From Limnobaculum eriocheiris (GTDB taxonomy: Bacteria; Pseudomonadota; Gammaproteobacteria; Enterobacterales; Enterobacteriaceae), in assembly GCF_021010575.1 (NCBI RefSeq), contig NZ_JAJNAG010000002.1, forward strand, positions 162,650 to 226,649: a stretch of 64,000 nucleotides of DNA, read 5' to 3'. The stretch's first letter is position 1, and every line of letters starts with the position of its first letter. Of this stretch, positions 30,598 to 40,707 are shown piece after piece. The translations under genes and the position numbers were made by a program. The notes beneath the pieces are model-generated. The model did not search any database, was not told the origin of the DNA, and saw only the letters and a list, made by a program, of their open reading frames with translations.

Positions 30598-31704
30598 TTA
30601 TTGTCCTGTGAAACGGGCGACAGCATACGGGCGTTTTAACATTGCCCCTGCGGTAGCGTTACTGTAATCCTCAGCGTAGCCTTTTGCTTTTTGCTCTACG
30701 CCAATAACCTGAAATTTAGAAGGTACGATTTGAACCCACACGCGATTATCATCCGTTGAGCCATCAGCGCCTTCGACAACTTCTGCGTATAGATAAACCA
30801 CATCTTCCCCGCCGTTTGCGCCGTCGAACTCATCAGCACATTCGATGCGGCAGTTAGGATAGGTTTCTTTCAACCACTCTCTGACGCTCTTTCCTGTCTC
30901 GGAGGTCACGCTCAGATAGTCGATCGAGGCAATGGAAACACACATGGTCGTTTGATGTTTTTCCACTTTAATAGTGTTCTTTGATTGCTGACGCAGGGTT
31001 GAGAACATAAAGCGAATGTCAGCGGTGATTTCAAGGTAGGTCTTACTTTTCCACTTAGTATCACCACTAAGACCAGCTGGTAGGGTGATGTATGGAAATA
31101 ATGACGGTTCATTCATCATGCCATAAGTGCGGTTAGTACCGTTGTTGTAGCCGTAAAAACCAACCTTGTTGCGGTTGATTTCAAGAGATGTTGACGCAGC
31201 ACTGCGTTTGGTTGCCGCACTGTTCATTCGTACTCTGGCGGCACGCTTTTCTTCCAGAACGCCAACGCCCATGCCTTCTTCAAAGCGGACGACGGTACGG
31301 CGCTCAAAGTTCAGGTTCCATGATGACATCGGGATATTGGTATAGTCAGCGTAAACCCGGGCATTACCCGTCATTTCCAGAATACCCTGAATAACCTCTT
31401 CGTCTTCCCACTCACCAACGGTGGCAATACCGATGAGATTATCGATTTCACGAGGCGTGGTTAATGCGGCCACGAAGCCTGGTAACCAGTTCTGAAGGAA
31501 CTGTTCAGGTGTGGCAATACTTGGCGTAGTCACCATGTTTGGCAAGGCATCCATACCGATACCGTTCATCATTCGACGGAGATTATCGCCGCCGATATGG
31601 ATACCGATTCGACCAAGGCTTCGGTATGCTTTTGCATCCTTCAGCATTAACGCTCGTACATCACGAGGGCCAAGGGAAGAATATTGAGTTGATTGTTGAG
31701 ACAT
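30598..31704 (-). CDS. major capsid protein (DUF2184)
   Basis: The 368-residue protein is a DUF2184 protein, the major capsid in related myoviruses. It has GRIGIHIGGDNLRRMM at the start, RVRMNSAATKRSAASTSLEINRN and a C-terminal KRPYAVARFTGQ. It follows the decoration-like gene, and a protease/scaffold gene lies further upstream, the expected capsid cluster order. Confidence 0.83.
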   Translation of the reverse strand: MSQQSTQYSSLGPRDVRALMLKDAKAYRSLGRIGIHIGGDNLRRMMNGIGMDALPNMVTTPSIATPEQFLQNWLPGFVAALTTPREIDNLIGIATVGEWEDEEVIQGILEMTGNARVYADYTNIPMSSWNLNFERRTVVRFEEGMGVGVLEEKRAARVRMNSAATKRSAASTSLEINRNKVGFYGYNNGTNRTYGMMNEPSLFPYITLPAGLSGDTKWKSKTYLEITADIRFMFSTLRQQSKNTIKVEKHQTTMCVSIASIDYLSVTSETGKSVREWLKETYPNCRIECADEFDGANGGEDVVYLYAEVVEGADGSTDDNRVWVQIVPSKFQVIGVEQKAKGYAEDYSNATAGAMLKRPYAVARFTGQ

Positions 31705-31716
31705 TTATCTTTTACC

Positions 31717-32217
31717 TCAGTTGGTCAAGGTGATAACACCGATAGAGTTACCGGTAGTGTAGAAGTTGGAAACATAGGCATTAGGGAGAAATGCTTTCCC
31801 CGCGCCCGGGTCGGTTGCTGCTCTGGCCACTGTGTCGATTTCGCCAGTTGTTTCGTCGTAAATGACTTTGTCACCGATAGCTGCAGCACGAGGCAGAACG
31901 ACGTACATTTCGGCCATGTAGGTGAATTCAGCATCGCCGCCGTTAGGCAGTGCCATGCTTGGCCCTACGGTGTTACCGTCAGTGCCGTATAGCGCATAGG
32001 CTTTAGGGTTTGACAGAATGCCAGCGATTGCGCCGCCATTACCTTTACCGGCTGCGACTTCATGATCTGCGGTGTAAGTGAATACACGGCCGAACACGTT
32101 ATTTTTCGCATCCGTTGAATTCAACGTTGCGGTTACAGCTCTGCGAGGGCCGTTATTGGCGACTTCGCCAGGAATACCAATAGCCAGCTCTCGGTTGATT
32201 GTTTTTTGGAAAGGCAT
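31717..32217 (-). CDS. head decoration / structural cement protein (DUF2190-like)
   Basis: The 166-residue beta-rich protein resembles structural cement proteins: GEVANNGPRRAVTATLNSTD and PRAAAIGDKVIYDETTGEI are typical. It would stabilise the capsid. It precedes the major capsid gene by 12 bases. Confidence 0.72.
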   Translation of the reverse strand: MPFQKTINRELAIGIPGEVANNGPRRAVTATLNSTDAKNNVFGRVFTYTADHEVAAGKGNGGAIAGILSNPKAYALYGTDGNTVGPSMALPNGGDAEFTYMAEMYVVLPRAAAIGDKVIYDETTGEIDTVARAATDPGAGKAFLPNAYVSNFYTTGNSIGVITLTN

Positions 32218-32219
32218 GC

Positions 32220-33413
32220 TTATTCTCCGCTCAGGTATTTATTAACAGCGTCGTCGTTACCGATGCCAGCATCAGCAGCGAAGCGAGGTACGGTGGTGTC
32301 TTCAATGTCGATTGAATCGAGGGCCAGAAGATATCCGTTAAGGGCACCGTGTTCCTGCCCCTTAGCGCATTTGATGCCAAGTTTGGCAACGCCGTATTTA
32401 ACGACTTCGTCGAGTGTTTTTTCACTGTGATCGAAAGCGCCAATGTGAACCGACAGACGGTTGGCCAACTGGTCACGAGCGGAAATCTGACCGACCAGCT
32501 TTTTCATTCCGTTCTTCTCGTAGCCATCTACCGTTGCTTGAAGGCTTTTCATTTGAGCCTTCAGACGCTTAATTTCTGTGGCATCGGTTCCGGTTGCCGG
32601 TTTCTCGCCGTTCGTTGGCACGTCGTCTTTTCCTTCCTCTTCGTCAGTGACGATCTCTTCTTCATCAGTGGGTGTTTTCTCTGATGGTTCTGGTTCTTCA
32701 TCAAGTTGGCCAGGTTCTGTACCTGCAGTGATGAGCGGCTTTAGTTGCTCAACAATAGGCAAGATTGACTTGATGGCTGCGGCTACCTGAGCGAGAGTCA
32801 TATCGCCTTCGGTACCTTCGTCTGTTGTTTTCTTTTCTGCGTTTTCCACTTTGATCAACTCCGCTGAATCGACTGTAAATTTGAAATGGTCGAGTACCGC
32901 AACATCCGGCCCCATTCGACCTTCCTCAACTAGGGCAAGGTGGTTGCCCCTCAGGTTTTTCTGTACATACTCATAAGGCTTGCCGTTCCAAGTGCCGGGT
33001 TTATGGACGTACACACAACGGTACCCGCACGAGAGTTCTCTCTTGCCTTTGGCTATCAGTTCAGCCAGACGCTTAGAGAAAACCTTGATATTTGCGTATA
33101 GCGTTCCTCCTTCATAAATGATGTTTTCGCCAATGACGCCCTGAATACCCACCTCTTCAGGCGGGGTTACGTTTCCGTTCTCTTCATCGTCGTCGTCACC
33201 CAGCATGGTGTGCTCGTCGATCCACGGAAGAAGCCGAAAGGATTTCATGCATTCCGGGTCAGATAGTTCTTCTTCCGGCCTCAGAACTTGATAGATTTTT
33301 GACTGGTCAGGTGCACCGATGCTGGCCCCTAAATATGGAAAAACCCCAACTTTTGAGATGGGGTTCTTGAGAACTTCGTACCAGTTGTTGAAGTCGTATA
33401 CTCGTTCACTCAT
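32220..33413 (-). CDS. DUF2213 prohead protease with scaffold-like C-terminus
   Basis: The N-terminal 190 residues are DUF2213: ELSCGYRCVYVH with a candidate nucleophile serine and GNHLALVEEGRMGPDVAV with the candidate histidine, as in phage maturation proteases. Residues about 240-330 are acidic and coiled-coil-like (DEEEIVTDEEEGKDD then IKRLKAQMKSLQATVDG), suggesting an attached scaffold. Role: capsid assembly and processing. Catalytic residues are inferred from family resemblance. Confidence 0.75.
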   Translation of the reverse strand: MSERVYDFNNWYEVLKNPISKVGVFPYLGASIGAPDQSKIYQVLRPEEELSDPECMKSFRLLPWIDEHTMLGDDDDEENGNVTPPEEVGIQGVIGENIIYEGGTLYANIKVFSKRLAELIAKGKRELSCGYRCVYVHKPGTWNGKPYEYVQKNLRGNHLALVEEGRMGPDVAVLDHFKFTVDSAELIKVENAEKKTTDEGTEGDMTLAQVAAAIKSILPIVEQLKPLITAGTEPGQLDEEPEPSEKTPTDEEEIVTDEEEGKDDVPTNGEKPATGTDATEIKRLKAQMKSLQATVDGYEKNGMKKLVGQISARDQLANRLSVHIGAFDHSEKTLDEVVKYGVAKLGIKCAKGQEHGALNGYLLALDSIDIEDTTVPRFAADAGIGNDDAVNKYLSGE

Positions 33414-34264
33414 TGCTCTTGTCCGTCGAATTCAATGACCGGGATCATCCGGCATTTGCAGTTGATAGCCTGACCGGGTATTCCTCGTTCCCCAGTTCGC
33501 TTGTCGATGATGGGGAGATCATCGAATGAATAGATATTCCCGCTCATCGCAACATGGTCAGGTCGAGGATGCTGACCACCGCCAGAGTGAAGCCACTCGA
33601 AACGCTTAACGCCGACAGACTGCATACGCTCCGCGTTGATGGTGTTGTATGCCTTTCTGGTTTGGTCGAGCGCTACGTTACGGGCGTGTCTCTCAGTGAT
33701 TTGCTTATGCTGCTGCATGTAAGGAACCAAATCTTGCAGACCGTTTCCGCTGGTGATAGAGCGCGACACAGCATCCTTTACGCCCCCCAAATACGTTGAC
33801 GGGATTGTGGTTATCAGGCCAACATTCCCATTCACGATGGCGGTGAGCTTTTCTTTGAGCGTTGAAGTAAAGGCGTTTGTCTTCAGTGACAGTCCGCCTG
33901 ACATCTCTGACAGGCTTGATCTGAGTGATGATGAACTGCTTTTTAGTGAGCCATTGATCATGCTCTCAGTGATTGCTTTAGCCCTGCGAGAGAAAAGGTT
34001 AAGAAATTTCTTTTCGAGTTTGTCGAGCAGTATTCTTGATTGACTGGCTATGCTGGCGTCCTGAGAAAAGAACTCTGTGCCTGTTTCTGATGAGAATAGT
34101 TTTTCAACCTCCTTTTCAACTTCTGCAGTCATCTGTTTGATCAACTGGAGGATTGCCGTCTGATACCTTGCCCCTTGCACTGCGTTGTAGTTTAGCGGGG
34201 AACCTCTTATAACCTTTTCGTTAGACTTCGCCCGAGACTTCTTCAGGCGGGATTTCTTCGCCAT
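33410..34264 (-). CDS. head morphogenesis protein (Mu gpF / SPP1 gp7-like)
   Basis: The 284-residue protein ends with the characteristic [36 protein letters not shown] and [16 protein letters not shown], the gpF/gp7 minor head domain. The N-terminus is very basic ([15 protein letters not shown]). It overlaps the portal gene by 44 bases. It is probably a minor capsid protein joined to the portal. Confidence 0.85.
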   Translation of the reverse strand: MAKKSRLKKSRAKSNEKVIRGSPLNYNAVQGARYQTAILQLIKQMTAEVEKEVEKLFSSETGTEFFSQDASIASQSRILLDKLEKKFLNLFSRRAKAITESMINGSLKSSSSSLRSSLSEMSGGLSLKTNAFTSTLKEKLTAIVNGNVGLITTIPSTYLGGVKDAVSRSITSGNGLQDLVPYMQQHKQITERHARNVALDQTRKAYNTINAERMQSVGVKRFEWLHSGGGQHPRPDHVAMSGNIYSFDDLPIIDKRTGERGIPGQAINCKCRMIPVIEFDGQEQ

Positions 34265-35717
34265 CGGTATCCTCCGGGGTTGGGATTGGTTTTACTCCGC
34301 TGTACCCGCTATCAGGGTCGTTGACGACTCGGTTGAGAACCATGTCACCGTCAATGCCGCCCACGTCAGACAGGTATTTATCAGTCTGAGATTTCTTCAG
34401 ATTGATTTCAGCCAGCTCTGAAGCGGTAGGGCTATCGACCGGCTTCCAACTGACGTAAGTGTCAAACTCCACTCCGTATTTGGGCTTGATAATGGAGAGG
34501 TTGCACAGCAGGTGATGCCTGTCCAGAAGCGGTGAAAGGTCATGCTCTTGGATGGATTCCAGTTCTTCGTGATAGCTGGACTCCTCGTACTCACCTGTTG
34601 CGTTAAAGCCCTTCGGAGTCGTTTCAATTAGTTTGGTTGCAGGAACATGTGCCGCTGCAGCAACTAACTGATACTGAGTCATGATAGTGGCGTCCAGGTC
34701 ATTTAGAGACGTATCAAACTGTTCTACCGTTTCCTGTTTATCGAGAACCTTGATGCCATAGTTGTCACGAATGTAAGACCAGAGGCTCATGCGCTTCTCA
34801 AAGTCACGTTGGTTGGCCAGCGCTCTGGATACATCGGTATGTATCACCGTTGAGCGCTTGGTCATTGCCAGTTGAGGAGCCTCATTTGCGGTGCGTTCGG
34901 CAGCATAAACCCGCTCATATATCTTCTGTGGTACCGAGATACCGCCATAGAGATACGTTGGCTTCAGAATGTCAGGTACTTCATTTGTTCTCATGATGAC
35001 GAAGTGGCTACGGTGGATTTTCTTACCGCCTGAAACCTGCCAGTAAGTCGGCTCGTAGAAGTAAGGGTCTTCCGGTTTGCTCACTGCCTTTGCGTTAAGA
35101 ACCGGAGCAAGCCAGTAAGGGTCGATTTGAGAGATGCCTTTGTAAGAGCCTGGCTTTACGCCATCCGGATTAAACGGTTTTGTGTAGTAGAACGGGTCGT
35201 CTGAATCAACGATGAATAGAGCATGACGAATACCGAAGCCTCGACCAAGGCGAACCAACTGCAGCATGTGTTCATTGAGTTTGAACTTTTTATCAAGGTC
35301 GTCCATTTCAGCAATAATTTCCGGATTAACTTCTACCTTTCCATTCACCTTGATTTCGTAACCGTTTCTTATGGCGTCACGGCCTGGCATGGTGCAGGCT
35401 TTATCGATAAGCCAATGCTGCAGTAAAATCGCGCAGGTTTGGTACCCGATAAACCCCTGAGAGTTGTACCACGCAAACTGAGCATCCGGAACGCCACATT
35501 GTTCGTAGTATGAACTCATACCTGCAGAGTCCATCCCGACACCTTTTGCTGTCGTCGGTAATGGTTGTTGTATCGACTTACTGATTACCTCGTTCAGTGC
35601 TACCTGATCGTGTGAGTCCAGCTCAATATCAGTCGTAAAAAAACCCGATGATAAATCGGGCTTCTTTTGTTCCTGAGGTGGCTCAGGTTTCTTTTTAAAC
35701 CAATCGAAAATACTCAT
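34221..35717 (-). CDS. DUF1073 portal protein
   Basis: The portal forms the dodecameric ring at the packaging vertex. The 498-residue length and sequence ([49 protein letters not shown]) fit DUF1073. I chose ATG 35717, which overlaps the terminase stop as ATGA, over a longer frame. Some databases name the family after the anti-CBASS protein Acb1; here gene order (terminase, portal, head morphogenesis) supports a portal role. Confidence 0.86.
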   Translation of the reverse strand: MSIFDWFKKKPEPPQEQKKPDLSSGFFTTDIELDSHDQVALNEVISKSIQQPLPTTAKGVGMDSAGMSSYYEQCGVPDAQFAWYNSQGFIGYQTCAILLQHWLIDKACTMPGRDAIRNGYEIKVNGKVEVNPEIIAEMDDLDKKFKLNEHMLQLVRLGRGFGIRHALFIVDSDDPFYYTKPFNPDGVKPGSYKGISQIDPYWLAPVLNAKAVSKPEDPYFYEPTYWQVSGGKKIHRSHFVIMRTNEVPDILKPTYLYGGISVPQKIYERVYAAERTANEAPQLAMTKRSTVIHTDVSRALANQRDFEKRMSLWSYIRDNYGIKVLDKQETVEQFDTSLNDLDATIMTQYQLVAAAAHVPATKLIETTPKGFNATGEYEESSYHEELESIQEHDLSPLLDRHHLLCNLSIIKPKYGVEFDTYVSWKPVDSPTASELAEINLKKSQTDKYLSDVGGIDGDMVLNRVVNDPDSGYSGVKPIPTPEDTDGEEIPPEEVSGEV

Positions 35718-37345
35718 ACGTCGAAGAATCCACGTTGAACGTTGATGAGGTTGTCGTCTATGGCATCCATCCACGTATCGAGAATGTCGTCGTTGGGATG
35801 GCTGTCATCAGCGCTGAATGCTACGCACTCGCTGACAGCAGTGACGACCCATGAGGTAGAGCCTGCATAGGAGCCATCGCTGTAAACGACATGTGTGATT
35901 TTTTCGCCTTCCTCTGTGTGAGTTGCAGGAATGAATACTTTTCCTGTTTTAATCTGAGGAATAACGTTGAGGCATCGAACCAATTTGTTTTGGCCAGAGC
36001 CTCGTGGGATTGGATGAACTGGCATAGCTCTACGCTTCACCAGTGTTGTGATAAGACCTTGACCAGCCTGAGCATCTTCGATGGCCATATATCGAATAGG
36101 GGCGTAAATACTGCGGTCGCCAGGCTGCCATCTGTCCCATACTTCAATCGCTTTTTGCAGCAGGTCTTCAGGATCCCAACGTCCACGCTCAACGTCGATG
36201 ACGTACATGTTCCCGTCGATGCCCATACCAACAAGCGTGAAAACAGTAAAGTCGTTGTAGTCCTCGACCTTGCCTGAGTTGGTATCAACGTAGATAGCAC
36301 GATGAGTAAGCTGCGGTAGCCTTTCGTAGGTACGAAACCAAGAGCCATCAATCAGGCCGCCTGTGAGTGCTTCGGGGGCTTGCATGTACTGACTGAGGAA
36401 TGTGTACCGGTCGTACTCCCATAACTCCATGAGGTCGCCGATGTATTCCATTTCAGGCCAGTATGACCAGTATTGGATCCCGCCTTTGGTTACAGAGTCA
36501 GAGTCTTTGATGGACTTCCAGCACAGTGAGCGCCATGGTTCAGGCAAGCCGTCGAGGTACCTTTCATCAATCAGCGCCGGTATTGCCAGGTGATCGAACT
36601 GCATCCCCATGCCACCAGACAGCATGAATCCGGTCGCATCCTCAACGTGAAGACGCTGCTGAATGGACACTATAGGGGTAGGGTGGCTTTTGGACTTGTC
36701 GCCACGACGAGAGCGTACGGTGTTGGTTAACAGCGTGTTTTGCTTTGCTCGTTGTGTCTCACTGAACATGTCCAGAGGTTTGTTGAAGTCGTCCAGCATG
36801 ACCAGACCAGAGAACTCCGGCCCGTGATAACCACCTCGGCCACCTGTGATTTGACCACCACTGGAACGCGAAACCGTCTGACCGATACTTCGACCGGAAC
36901 GGTTCAGTATCTCCCATTCATCTGCCTTGTTTACGCCAAAGCCACAGGGCCATAGAGACTGGTATTCCTGGCTTGATATGATATCCCGGGTACGGCGACT
37001 GTTACGGTTAACGAGCGATTCAGAGAACGAAACGTTTAAGTTTCTGAACCGGCGTAATCTCTCCTCTTGAACCAGCGTGTTCACATAGGCCGGCAAGTGA
37101 ATCGAAAAGAATTCGGTTTTGGTACCGCCAGGCGGAATGTTAATAATCAGGTTGCCAATCTTGCGGTCAATCAGGTCATCAACTTTTGAAGCCATCATCC
37201 GGTGGTGCCAATTCACCAACAGACGATCTCCCTGAATCAGCTCAAACCAGAGCTTTGTAAAATTAAGGAAGGATTTCGTCGACCGCGATTTGATTGCTGC
37301 TCTCTCAGGAAAGGTCAGCTCCTCCCATTCGAGCAGCTTTCTCAT
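35714..37345 (-). CDS. terminase large subunit
   Basis: The 543-residue packaging motor has an ATPase with Walker A-like PPGGTKTE at 71-78 and Walker B LVMLDDF at 181-187, then a C-terminal nuclease domain ([16 protein letters not shown], then [12 protein letters not shown]). It overlaps the small subunit stop by one base. Function: ATP-driven DNA packaging and cleavage. Confidence 0.93.
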   Translation of the reverse strand: MRKLLEWEELTFPERAAIKSRSTKSFLNFTKLWFELIQGDRLLVNWHHRMMASKVDDLIDRKIGNLIINIPPGGTKTEFFSIHLPAYVNTLVQEERLRRFRNLNVSFSESLVNRNSRRTRDIISSQEYQSLWPCGFGVNKADEWEILNRSGRSIGQTVSRSSGGQITGGRGGYHGPEFSGLVMLDDFNKPLDMFSETQRAKQNTLLTNTVRSRRGDKSKSHPTPIVSIQQRLHVEDATGFMLSGGMGMQFDHLAIPALIDERYLDGLPEPWRSLCWKSIKDSDSVTKGGIQYWSYWPEMEYIGDLMELWEYDRYTFLSQYMQAPEALTGGLIDGSWFRTYERLPQLTHRAIYVDTNSGKVEDYNDFTVFTLVGMGIDGNMYVIDVERGRWDPEDLLQKAIEVWDRWQPGDRSIYAPIRYMAIEDAQAGQGLITTLVKRRAMPVHPIPRGSGQNKLVRCLNVIPQIKTGKVFIPATHTEEGEKITHVVYSDGSYAGSTSWVVTAVSECVAFSADDSHPNDDILDTWMDAIDDNLINVQRGFFDV

Positions 37346-37737
37346 TAGTCGTCATCATCCAGTATGTCGTCGATTTTCTTGGCTGCCGCTTTGTAGTCAG
37401 CTGGTGTGTAGTTGACCTGAATAGCTCCGCCATCCTTACCGGTGTGTTCAACCTGCTGTCGGTCATTCCAGTTGTTGGGGTCGCGGTTTTTAAGAAAGAA
37501 AATCTGTGCAGTGGTATTCCCTTCAGTCGCATTTTTGAAGAGGGCGTTTGCTACTGTTGCTATCCCGAGAGCCTTGCCTTTTTTAATGGCTGCGCAAAAC
37601 TCGTCATTATCTTTCTTCCTGCGGGTGATCGTTGAGATTGAGATACCGAGTGCTAAGGCTATTTGTTCGTCGGTCAATCCTCGTGACGCAAGGTCTTTGA
37701 CCTGAACCAAATCGATGTTAAGTGGTGGCCTCGCCAT
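37345..37737 (-). CDS. terminase small subunit
   Basis: The 130-residue protein has an N-terminal helix-turn-helix (GLTDEQIALALGISISTITR, residues 16-35), a central helical domain and an acidic C-terminus (DDILDDDD). It sits immediately before the large subunit. It recognises the pac or cos site. It overlaps the ParB-like gene by 20 bases. Confidence 0.85.
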   Translation of the reverse strand: MARPPLNIDLVQVKDLASRGLTDEQIALALGISISTITRRKKDNDEFCAAIKKGKALGIATVANALFKNATEGNTTAQIFFLKNRDPNNWNDRQQVEHTGKDGGAIQVNYTPADYKAAAKKIDDILDDDD

Positions 37738-38410
37738 CTTCCTTTTCCTCCTCTTCCAGCTTTTGCAGAGCCAGAGTAGCCATCGCTTTGAACGCCTCGG
37801 CCGTATTGAGAATGTTCAATTTACTTTTGGTTGTGATGACTGCTTTGTAGATAAGGTCAAAGTCAGAGATGTTGGCAGTCATGACGAGTTTGTCCTTTGC
37901 CTTTTTCGTTATCTTCTCGATACCTTCCATGAAGGCAATGCGGTCTTCAGGTAAGAAGGCAATCAGCATGTCTTCATAAGACGGCTGTACGAATGAAAGC
38001 GATTCGACGTTGATTTCTTCCATCTTGAAAGAGTCGTCCGTTAAGCCTGAGTAGAGTTTCATGTCCATACTGTTGATGCTGTTGTACAGCTCTTTCAGAA
38101 TGTTGTTGTCGTCTTTCCCGTTGATGGAGTTATGGCTCAATTGAATGGCCAGCTTTTCATCTTCGGTGAGTTCTGAAGTGATGTTGATGATGTAGTCTTC
38201 TTCAATACCGGCTTTGATTGCTGCCTGAGTGCGATGGTTACCTGAAAGCACTTCATTTTGGTACACGACAGGAAAGCTGGTCAGTTTACCGTCGCGCTTA
38301 ATGTTATCTACCAGCCGTGCAAACATGGCCGGTTCCATGAAGTGAGCGTTTTTCTCAAGGATTCGTAGTTCTCTGAGATTTACTTTTTTGACTTCGGTTT
38401 CAATGGCCAT
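37718..38410 (-). CDS. ParB/sulfiredoxin-like nuclease-domain protein
   Basis: The N-terminal 100 residues carry the ParB/Srx fold signature: SFPVVYQNEVLSGNHRTQAAI, where GNHR is the conserved core. The C-terminal part is helical and ends in a Lys/Glu-rich tail. I chose ATG 38410 (230 aa) because longer starts would run deep into the upstream gene. It lies between the modification-like gene and terminase; a DNA-binding role in packaging or modification is possible. Confidence 0.72.
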   Translation of the reverse strand: MAIETEVKKVNLRELRILEKNAHFMEPAMFARLVDNIKRDGKLTSFPVVYQNEVLSGNHRTQAAIKAGIEEDYIINITSELTEDEKLAIQLSHNSINGKDDNNILKELYNSINSMDMKLYSGLTDDSFKMEEINVESLSFVQPSYEDMLIAFLPEDRIAFMEGIEKITKKAKDKLVMTANISDFDLIYKAVITTKSKLNILNTAEAFKAMATLALQKLEEEEKEDGEATT

Positions 38411-39677
38411 ATTTCTGGTACCAGATTTTGAATACTTCCTGAGGCGTAGCCTCTCGGACTTTTGACGAATAGTTAAGGAAACCTTCGCCGCGTTTTGCCA
38501 GGTCAAATATCCCTCGGTATTTCATTGAAACCGGTTTGTCGGTGAATGCCGTGGTGTATACCGATTCGATCGCAATCATGTACTTGCGGTTGATTAAGTC
38601 GATGACTGACCGGCTGGTGGCCAACATGGGAATAAGCTTTGATATCTTCCTGTGCCGTGATGTTGAAAAGTCACTGAGCATGTAAATCTCTTTGAGCTTG
38701 TCGCCAAACTGGGCGTAAGAGAATATGAAAGCACCGGCCAGCATTCCGTCGATGAAGACAGCAAAGTTAATCATGCCGGTTTTGTGGTTAATGCCTTTGG
38801 CCAGATAGACGTCTTTCAGGAAGTTGAGCTGTTGACCGTTCAGGATTTTTATTTCTATCTTCGAATCCTCAGTTATTTTGTCAGGGTCGATAGGCTTGTA
38901 TTTGAACGGCTGTGACTTCTTGGCTTCAATACGAATTGATGACCGGGCTTCATGAGCGTAGAGATAAATAGGCTTGTTACCACCAGCGAACATTATGCGG
39001 GGTTCTATGTTGTTCAGGCGCTTATCAGCAACGATGGCGAAATCTTGTTTATCGATGATGAGTTCTTCGATCAGCGCTTCGACATTATCGGGATCCCATA
39101 TGTCGTAGTGTGGCTGTATCCATTCTGAGTTTTCAGAAATGAATTTATAAATTTGCTCATACCCTCCTTTGTAGGTAGGAGCAAACATCATGATGGTACC
39201 GTCGTTTTCCTTCGCTCTGACAATCTGCTGTCTGAAGTCACCCTGGAAGAAATCATCAATGGTGAAGCCGTCTATGTACCGGTTTATTTTCTCGCGTTCT
39301 GTACGATGGTAATCACGCAGATTTCTAATGATGTGGTCGAAGTGAGAGTGACAGTATTGATTGTTGCCTTTGAATCTGGCCAGCGTGGTAGACAAGCATA
39401 CTGCGGCCACGTTATCGATAGCATCACCGAGTAAGTCGTTAAGCGGTTCAATGCGACCAGTGAATTTGACGTCAAGACGTTCACCCACCAGCAGCTTCCC
39501 GACACTGCAGGAAAGCAGAGATACATCGTTGCCGCTTACGAACTTTTCAGGCATCACGGTTTTGATGGCGTGTTCAGTTTTGAATGAGCCAGAACAACCG
39601 ACGTATACCCGGTCTTTAAGCTTGATATTATTCAAAATCTGAGTGATTAATTTCTTTGGTAAGGAGCCAATAAACAT
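38400..39677 (-). CDS. putative antirestriction protein: methyltransferase-like N-domain plus Mom-like GNAT C-domain
   Basis: The 425-residue protein resembles phage proteins called putative antirestriction adenine methyltransferase. The N-terminus has a Rossmann-like YVGCSGSFKTEHAI. The C-terminal region (about 270-425) has KGINHKTGMINFAVFIDGML, LKEIYMLSDFSTSRHRKISK and AFTDKPVSMKYRGIFDLA, similar to Mom-type acyltransferases that hypermodify adenine. ATG 39677 has AAGG seven bases upstream. In phage Mu, Mom makes N6-carbamoylmethyladenine and protects against restriction. The same activity here is inference. Confidence 0.68.
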   Translation of the reverse strand: MFIGSLPKKLITQILNNIKLKDRVYVGCSGSFKTEHAIKTVMPEKFVSGNDVSLLSCSVGKLLVGERLDVKFTGRIEPLNDLLGDAIDNVAAVCLSTTLARFKGNNQYCHSHFDHIIRNLRDYHRTEREKINRYIDGFTIDDFFQGDFRQQIVRAKENDGTIMMFAPTYKGGYEQIYKFISENSEWIQPHYDIWDPDNVEALIEELIIDKQDFAIVADKRLNNIEPRIMFAGGNKPIYLYAHEARSSIRIEAKKSQPFKYKPIDPDKITEDSKIEIKILNGQQLNFLKDVYLAKGINHKTGMINFAVFIDGMLAGAFIFSYAQFGDKLKEIYMLSDFSTSRHRKISKLIPMLATSRSVIDLINRKYMIAIESVYTTAFTDKPVSMKYRGIFDLAKRGEGFLNYSSKVREATPQEVFKIWYQKYGH

Positions 39678-39708
39678 CACTTAACCTTATGATATAAAAG
39701 GGAAAATA

Positions 39709-39717
39709 TGCTATAAT
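39709..39717 (+). promoter_or_regulatory. extended -10 promoter for the DUF488-like gene
   Basis: TGCTATAAT is an extended -10 element with a perfect TATAAT; there is no good -35. The expected start of transcription lies just upstream of the gene's GAGGAG ribosome site. Confidence 0.55.
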
Positions 39718-39745
39718 CATCATGATTAACAACAGAGGAGTAATC

Positions 39746-40114
39746 ATGAAAACCGCATCATTCTTTACATACAAAGGCGAGGGCAGAATTTGTATTGCTC
39801 GTTACGCACCCCGCAACACACCAGCAGGCTTTCGCATGTTTCAGCCCCTGGCACCAGGCTCATGGTTCAACAGCGTCAGTGAGAAGAGATACATTGAGCT
39901 GTATAAGACGGAAATCCTTGGGGTATTAAACCCACAGCAGACGTGGGAACATCTTCATACGTTGGCCGGAGGTGCTGAACCTTTCTTGTTATGTTGGGAA
40001 AAGCCTGGTGAGTTTTGTCACCGTAGACTGATCGCCGAATGGTTCGAGGAAAATCTTGGCCATAAAGTTGAAGAATATTCACCGGAGAAATCGAATAACT
40101 TTTCCCTGTTCTGA
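39746..40114 (+). CDS. DUF488-like protein
   Basis: The 122-residue protein has the DUF488-like end LLCWEKPGEFCHRRLIAEWF. I use ATG 39746, eight residues inside the longest frame, because GAGGAG (39735-39740) precedes it ideally. It is the only + strand gene inside the late block and has its own extended -10 promoter, so it is probably expressed in the lysogen (a moron). Its biochemical function is unknown; the adjacent gene is modification-like. Confidence 0.75.
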   Translation: MKTASFFTYKGEGRICIARYAPRNTPAGFRMFQPLAPGSWFNSVSEKRYIELYKTEILGVLNPQQTWEHLHTLAGGAEPFLLCWEKPGEFCHRRLIAEWFEENLGHKVEEYSPEKSNNFSLF

Positions 40115-40183
40115 TATGAGAAAAGCCACCGTAACCGTGTTCAATTGAGGGTGAACGGATAGGAGGTTATCGGTGGCTTTGTT

Positions 40184-40426
40184 TTATTCATCAAGTGGTG
40201 TAATCACCACGCGAGACTCATCATCAAACGCTGTTAGTTGAAGTATTGCTGGCGGAACAAATTTGATGAATTCCGTTTTGGTTGGTACGTTGGTATCAAG
40301 GATGCTATCCGGTGGTGCCGCTCCCAAAAAGAAAGCTGTCCGTCCATAAATGAACTGAACCATTACCGACTGAGTACCATCAGTTGCCGTGTACCAAGTA
40401 CCTTTCTTTAATGTTTTTGAAGCCAT
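40184..40426 (-). CDS. hypothetical protein
   Basis: The 80-residue protein is unrecognised. It has a basic start (MASKTLKKGTWYTATDG), an all-beta look and a hydrophobic central stretch. It is in tandem with the following two genes in the late direction. Confidence 0.55.
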   Translation of the reverse strand: MASKTLKKGTWYTATDGTQSVMVQFIYGRTAFFLGAAPPDSILDTNVPTKTEFIKFVPPAILQLTAFDDESRVVITPLDE

Positions 40427-40428
40427 GA

Positions 40429-40707
40429 TTACCCCAGTATGAAGTCTGGTGTTGTTGGGTGGACGATATACTGTCGGGCTGCTGATGGTATCTCGCCACG
40501 AATAACGTCTACAAAAAAACCGACTTTTTGGGTCGGTTCTTTGATTGTGTTTCCTTCCTCGTCATATTCTCCATCATCATTGTAGAGAGTCCCACGAACC
40601 GCTATTTCAGTATGTAGTGTTGGCTGCATCCAGTTATCACCATCCAGCCATTCGGGACAGCACCGTTTCGCCGTCTCTTCATCAGTGAATCTCAGATAAT
40701 TTTGCAT
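40429..40707 (-). CDS. hypothetical protein
   Basis: The 92-residue protein is unrecognised. It is acidic (NDDGEYDEEGNTIKEP) with two adjacent cysteines (KRCCPEW). Its start overlaps the preceding stop as TAATG, indicating translational coupling. Confidence 0.6.
   Translation of the reverse strand: MQNYLRFTDEETAKRCCPEWLDGDNWMQPTLHTEIAVRGTLYNDDGEYDEEGNTIKEPTQKVGFFVDVIRGEIPSAARQYIVHPTTPDFILG

Noticed and set aside
34221-35717. Anti-CBASS enzyme instead of portal
   Set aside because: A database family name suggests this, but length and location between terminase and head morphogenesis gene indicate portal.
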